Shown piece after piece: positions 6,893 through 7,238 of a stretch of DNA of 7,238 bases; positions within the stretch are counted from its first letter, which is position 1, and every line of letters begins with the position of its first letter. Source of the stretch: CAMCXT01 sp046302715 (lineage in GTDB: Bacteria > Bacteroidota > Bacteroidia > M30B66); NCBI GenBank assembly GCA_046302715.1, contig JBKCHQ010000246.1, forward strand, positions 1 through 7,238. The letters are read 5' to 3'. Both the position numbers and the translations under genes were made by a program. The notes below the pieces were generated by a model. That model was given only the letters and a program-made list of their open reading frames with translations. It ran no database searches and was not told where the DNA came from.

Positions 6893-6924
6893 TTAATAAA
6901 CGTTTATAATCGTTTATTAACGAT
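6893..6924. repeat. Nested inverted repeats with 10-bp phasing, candidate operator
   Basis: TTAATAAACG (6893-6902) and CGTTTATTAA (6911-6920) are perfect 10-base inverted arms with an 8-base centre. Inside lies the 12-bp palindrome ATAAACGTTTAT (6896-6907), and overlapping its right side are ATCGTT (6909-6914) and AACGAT (6919-6924) with a 4-base gap. CG steps recur at 6901, 6911 and 6921, exactly one helical turn apart. This looks more like a protein-binding site than a terminator, since no T-run follows. It lies about 235 bases upstream of the receptor start. Confidence 0.55.
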
Positions 6925-7122
6925 AGTTTACAGGGCAGACACTACCTTCGCGTTGGGCAGGGGGGGATAGGATTCCTACGAAAATACTTCGAAAAAGGCA
7001 AAAATTATTTTTCAACCGATATGTTCATTTCTTGAGAAAAATGGGTTTAGCCCGAATTATGCAACAGATTTGAAGTATTAAGCCAAAGGGCTGGATAAAT
7101 AAATGCGTTTGACTGCAATTAA

Positions 7123-7166
7123 TCCCAAAATTGTCATTGGGACAATATTCTAATGACCGCCATTAG
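7123..7166. repeat. Overlapping and adjacent small inverted repeats
   Basis: TCCCAA (7123-7128) pairs with TTGGGA (7137-7142), and ATTGTC (7130-7135) pairs with GACAAT (7141-7146). These two hairpins share bases, so only one could form at a time. Directly after comes CTAATG (7150-7155) with CATTAG (7161-7166), a third 6-base stem. Stems are short and no poly-T run follows, so a terminator is unlikely. Confidence 0.4.
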
Positions 7167-7238
7167 GATTTAGTATTCATATTTATTTAATAATGAATGT
7201 TTTGATGGTATTAAACTATCTATCTATGTGTTTATCTT

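Larger units (their letters stand above)
6660..7238. other. 579-base region without a supportable gene, upstream of the receptor operon
   Basis: I searched both strands for reading frames, tRNA-like T-loops and rRNA-like sequence and found none that hold up. Minus-strand frames entering from the right edge all stop within a few codons. Contents seen: a candidate receptor promoter (6689-6696); a CCCATGGG palindrome (6778-6785) overlapping an ATGGG/CCCAT inverted repeat (6781-6796); a dense inverted-repeat cluster at 6893-6924; a run of seven G (6960-6966); an odd palindrome TAGGA-T-TCCTA (6968-6978); and a series of small inverted repeats at 7123-7198. The region is unusually long for an intergenic stretch in this window and probably carries control elements for the receptor operon. 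A gene starting near the right edge cannot be excluded. Confidence 0.55.

Noticed and set aside
7193..7238. Possible plus-strand gene start: ATG followed by 14 open codons to the edge (MNVLMVLNYLSMCLS)
   Set aside because: The hydrophobic look could be a signal peptide, but 15 codons at a window edge without a ribosome-binding site or known family are not enough to call a gene.

Overview
The window looks like chromosomal DNA from a member of the Bacteroidota (Bacteroidetes). The clearest sign is a TonB-dependent receptor with an N-terminal carboxypeptidase-regulatory-like domain, followed 3 bases later by a DUF4249-type lipoprotein. Starts preceded by A/T-rich sequence without a Shine-Dalgarno motif, and a TAnnTTTG-like promoter element, fit the same phylum. 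I cannot name a genus. No rRNA, tRNA, CRISPR array, insertion sequence or phage gene is visible.

Layout from left to right. Bases 1-190 (minus) hold the first 63 codons of a small secreted protein whose 3' end lies outside the window. Bases 200-2077 (minus) encode a 625-residue secreted PQQ-like beta-propeller (BamB-like) protein, 9 bases upstream of that fragment and probably in the same operon. Bases 2078-2330 form a divergent control region rich in small repeats, including an 18-bp imperfect direct repeat with a 41-bp period and two palindromes. Bases 2331-3458 (plus) encode a 375-residue cytoplasmic protein with a Cys4 cluster resembling the structural zinc site of archaemetzincins, but no HExxH catalytic motif, plus a C-terminal basic domain that may be winged-helix-like. 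It converges on the next operon with a 21-bp gap. Bases 3480-4316 and 4320-6659 (both minus) are the DUF4249 lipoprotein and its TonB-dependent receptor, transcribed receptor first. Bases 6660-7238 contain no supportable gene, but hold a candidate receptor promoter and several inverted repeats.

Functionally, the receptor and lipoprotein probably form an outer-membrane uptake or surface-binding unit driven by TonB, substrate unknown. The propeller and its small partner look like periplasmic or surface proteins of unknown role. The plus-strand protein is the least explained gene. It may be a catalytically dead, zinc-stabilised protease fold joined to a DNA-binding-like domain, which would make it a candidate regulator of its divergent neighbour. 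I see no defence, toxin or mobile system, so anything new here lies in that gene and the two repeat-rich control regions.
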